NCBI GenBank assembly: GCA_900557355.1
Contig: USSR01000163.1
Location: 1 to 11,370 of the forward strand
Reading direction: 5' to 3'
From: an uncultured Bacteroides sp.
GTDB lineage: Bacteria; Bacteroidota; Bacteroidia; Bacteroidales; Bacteroidaceae
Length of the DNA stretch: 11,370 nt
Shown here: piece by piece, positions 8,010 to 11,370 of the stretch
How positions within the stretch are numbered: the stretch's first letter is position 1
Layout: every line of letters starts with the position of its first letter
Notes under the pieces: model-generated
The model's input: the letters and a program-made list of their open reading frames with translations, nothing else
Database searches by the model: none
What the model was told of the DNA's origin: nothing
Translations under genes and position numbers: made by a program

Positions 8010-8258
8010 ATGGGAACAAAAATAATGAAGCAGAAGGAGACAGAAACGGTGTTTGACAGGAGAAATTATGTAATTCTGCTAATTGGCTCGGTAATGATAA
8101 TAGTGGGATATCTGTTCATGAGCGGCGAGGGGAGTACCCCCGCCGCCTACAACCCTGATATATTCAGCGGATTGCGTATAAAGGTAGCTCCCATCGTGTG
8201 CTTGACAGGGTATTTGATTAATATATTCGGTATCCTGTATCGGCCTAAGCGGAGCTGA
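8010..8258 (+). CDS. DUF3098 family small membrane protein
   Basis: This 82-residue protein, or 77 residues if it starts at the second Met (8025), has two hydrophobic segments. The first is at residues 20-38 (YVILLIGSVMIIVGYLFMS) and the second at about 58-77 (KVAPIVCLTGYLINIFGILY). They are separated by a short loop with YNPDIFSGLRIKVAPIV, the conserved core of DUF3098, a family of unknown function found in Bacteroidota. The second Met may be the real start, because it gives the usual short charged N-terminus. The gene begins 14 bp after the DUF2723 stop, so the two are almost certainly one operon. In other Bacteroidota, as I recall, DUF3098 often sits beside ftsX and undecaprenyl-diphosphatase genes. 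None of these is here, so this may be an additional copy. Its role is unknown. Confidence 0.85.
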   Translation: MGTKIMKQKETETVFDRRNYVILLIGSVMIIVGYLFMSGEGSTPAAYNPDIFSGLRIKVAPIVCLTGYLINIFGILYRPKRS

Positions 8259-8280
8259 TTGTCTGAGAGATTTGCGTGCA

Positions 8281-8304
8281 TTAGAACCGAACCATCAGTT
8301 CTAA
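8281..8304. repeat. Small inverted repeat at the convergent gene ends
   Basis: TTAGAAC (8281-8287) and GTTCTAA (8298-8304) form a 7-bp inverted repeat with a 10-bp spacer, overlapping the porin stop codon and lying 22 bp past the DUF3098 stop. The two convergent genes have no other terminator-like structure between them. The stem is weak and no T-run follows on either strand, so a terminator role is only a possibility. Confidence 0.3.
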
Positions 8305-9336
8305 TACAATCTTATCCTGCTCTGATTCTTTGGCAATGCTGTTTTTGGCATAAAAGTATTTTTCAAAGTTCAGCCGGAGGTCTGTACGGAATGCTTTGCT
8401 GAGGCTGAAAGTGACACCACCCGTCACGCGGTGCCGTTTATAGTCAGTAGTGACTAAAGCGCCTGTTTCCTCATCGATAGCTTTGCCGTCGCTCTGGCTG
8501 GTCATCATATCATAGCGTACCAGGAAAGACATTTTGTTGAAAACCTTTCGTAGAGGTAAATCGTAGTTGATGAAGCTGTTCACGGCATGCACATTGTCGT
8601 AAGCATTGTCAGCATACGTCTTGTACAGGTATTCCCCTTCAATATGGAAACGGCCGGATTCGTAGAAAGCACCGATGTCATAAGAGTTAATCCGTACATC
8701 CTGCGGCTGAATGCTCTGTATGCTTAAAGCCAGATTAAGTTTTTGGGCAAACAGGAATTGCGCTTTGGCGGAGTAATTCACTTCTTTGTGCCACTCCTTC
8801 TGGTTGGTCAGTCCCGAACCATTATAAAGCCCGCCCTCTAATGTAACAGGTATTTCAGTTCCGAGTTTATATCCCAATGTAACGCCAACGTCACGTACGT
8901 TACCGACTTGTTTCGCAATGAATGAACGGTTGGCAAAATATTGCTGGTGCGGAGAACGGTGGGCGTCAATGGTGAACGGCACGCGCATTTGTCCTGCGGT
9001 TACTGTCAGGTCTTTTACCGGGAAGAGGCGGGCGTAGGCATCCAGCATCTTGATTTGTCCTTCATCGGAAAGGTCGATCTCTGCTTTATAAGCCACTATT
9101 GGTAATACATTGCCGGTAATACTAATACGCGCATTGCGCACTTCGAAGCGGCTGGCAGCCATTTCTGTCTGATACTCGAACTTGGTGCGGATAGTACCAT
9201 GTATTTCCGGAAGATAATCTTTTGTTTCCAGCTCTTCTTTATCAATCTTCTTTCCGTCTTCGTTGCGGTATGGAGTTTGAGCTTTCACAGCCAGTGGCAA
9301 CAAAATGATGAGCAACATCAATGCGCTTTTCTTCAT
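8281..9336 (-). CDS. Outer-membrane porin, OprO/OprP (phosphate-selective porin) family
   Basis: The 351-residue product has a signal peptide (MKKSALMLLIILLPLAVKA, likely cut before Gln20). Alternating amphipathic strands run to the C-terminus, which ends in VLELMVRF; a terminal Phe is the usual signal for outer-membrane barrel insertion. The segment EIHGTIRTKFEYQ...RFEVRNARISITGNVLPIVAYKAEIDLSDEG...LDAYARLFP...LTVTAGQMRVPFTIDAHRSP is characteristic of the phosphate-selective porin O and P family. In this family a trimeric 16-stranded barrel passes anions or other small solutes. Selectivity cannot be read from the sequence, and Bacteroidota members are often not phosphate-specific. It is convergent with the DUF3098 gene and divergent from the xylanase. 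A possible -7 box, GAACTTTG (9377-9370), lies 33 bp upstream on the minus strand but lacks a matching -33. Confidence 0.9.
   Translation of the reverse strand: MKKSALMLLIILLPLAVKAQTPYRNEDGKKIDKEELETKDYLPEIHGTIRTKFEYQTEMAASRFEVRNARISITGNVLPIVAYKAEIDLSDEGQIKMLDAYARLFPVKDLTVTAGQMRVPFTIDAHRSPHQQYFANRSFIAKQVGNVRDVGVTLGYKLGTEIPVTLEGGLYNGSGLTNQKEWHKEVNYSAKAQFLFAQKLNLALSIQSIQPQDVRINSYDIGAFYESGRFHIEGEYLYKTYADNAYDNVHAVNSFINYDLPLRKVFNKMSFLVRYDMMTSQSDGKAIDEETGALVTTDYKRHRVTGGVTFSLSKAFRTDLRLNFEKYFYAKNSIAKESEQDKIVLELMVRF

Positions 9337-11370
<2,034 letters not shown>

Noticed and set aside
8123..8145. GC-rich hairpin as a transcription terminator
   Set aside because: It lies within the DUF3098 reading frame, more than 100 bp before its stop, and has no T-run after it.

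Overview
The window looks like a chromosomal segment of a gut Bacteroides or a close Bacteroidales relative. The evidence is a ThiE/ThiC thiamine operon behind a TPP riboswitch, families largely confined to Bacteroidota (the long DUF2723 membrane protein and DUF3098), a xylanase-esterase fusion of the kind made by gut Bacteroides and Prevotella, and several promoters that fit the Bacteroides pattern (-33 TTTG, -7 TAnnTTTG) rather than the sigma70 pattern. The genus is an inference from these families; the species cannot be read from the window.

Left part, minus strand (1-3336). Transcription runs leftward. A gene of unknown function (ExoX-like C-terminal motif plus a probable OB-fold-like tail) is followed by a TPP riboswitch, then thiE and thiC. 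thiC runs off the left edge just as its iron-sulfur cysteine motif begins. ThiC makes the pyrimidine moiety of thiamine and ThiE joins it to the thiazole; the riboswitch should shut the operon when TPP is plentiful. A segment in the leader can pair with the 5' side of the aptamer and is a good candidate for the switching arm.

Centre (3337-4718). A 293-bp divergent intergenic region carries two convincing Bacteroides promoters and, between them, a 74-bp almost perfect palindrome with no separate loop. It is the most unusual DNA structure in the window. The rightward gene encodes a lipobox-bearing, TPR-like, single-span membrane protein with a cytoplasmic coiled coil and a helix-turn-helix-like end, probably a membrane-anchored sensor or regulator.

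Right-centre (4831-8258). A probable two-gene operon encodes a 1044-residue polytopic DUF2723 protein (GT-C-like, related to the TMEM260 O-mannosyltransferase family) and a small two-helix DUF3098 membrane protein. An inverted repeat overlaps its -7 element and reaches the start codon.

Right part (8281-11370). An outer-membrane porin of the OprO/OprP type on the minus strand is divergent from a secreted GH10 xylanase fused to an E-set-like module and a CE1-type esterase domain. The fusion is cut by the right edge before the esterase catalytic serine. The 322-bp region between them holds an AT-rich dyad close to the xylanase start.

I found no tRNA, rRNA, CRISPR array, transposase or integrase. 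Most of the window is ordinary core and accessory Bacteroides content. The items that deserve attention are the 74-bp palindrome, the riboswitch switching arm, the membrane TPR/HTH protein, and the uncharacterised ExoX-like/OB-like protein.
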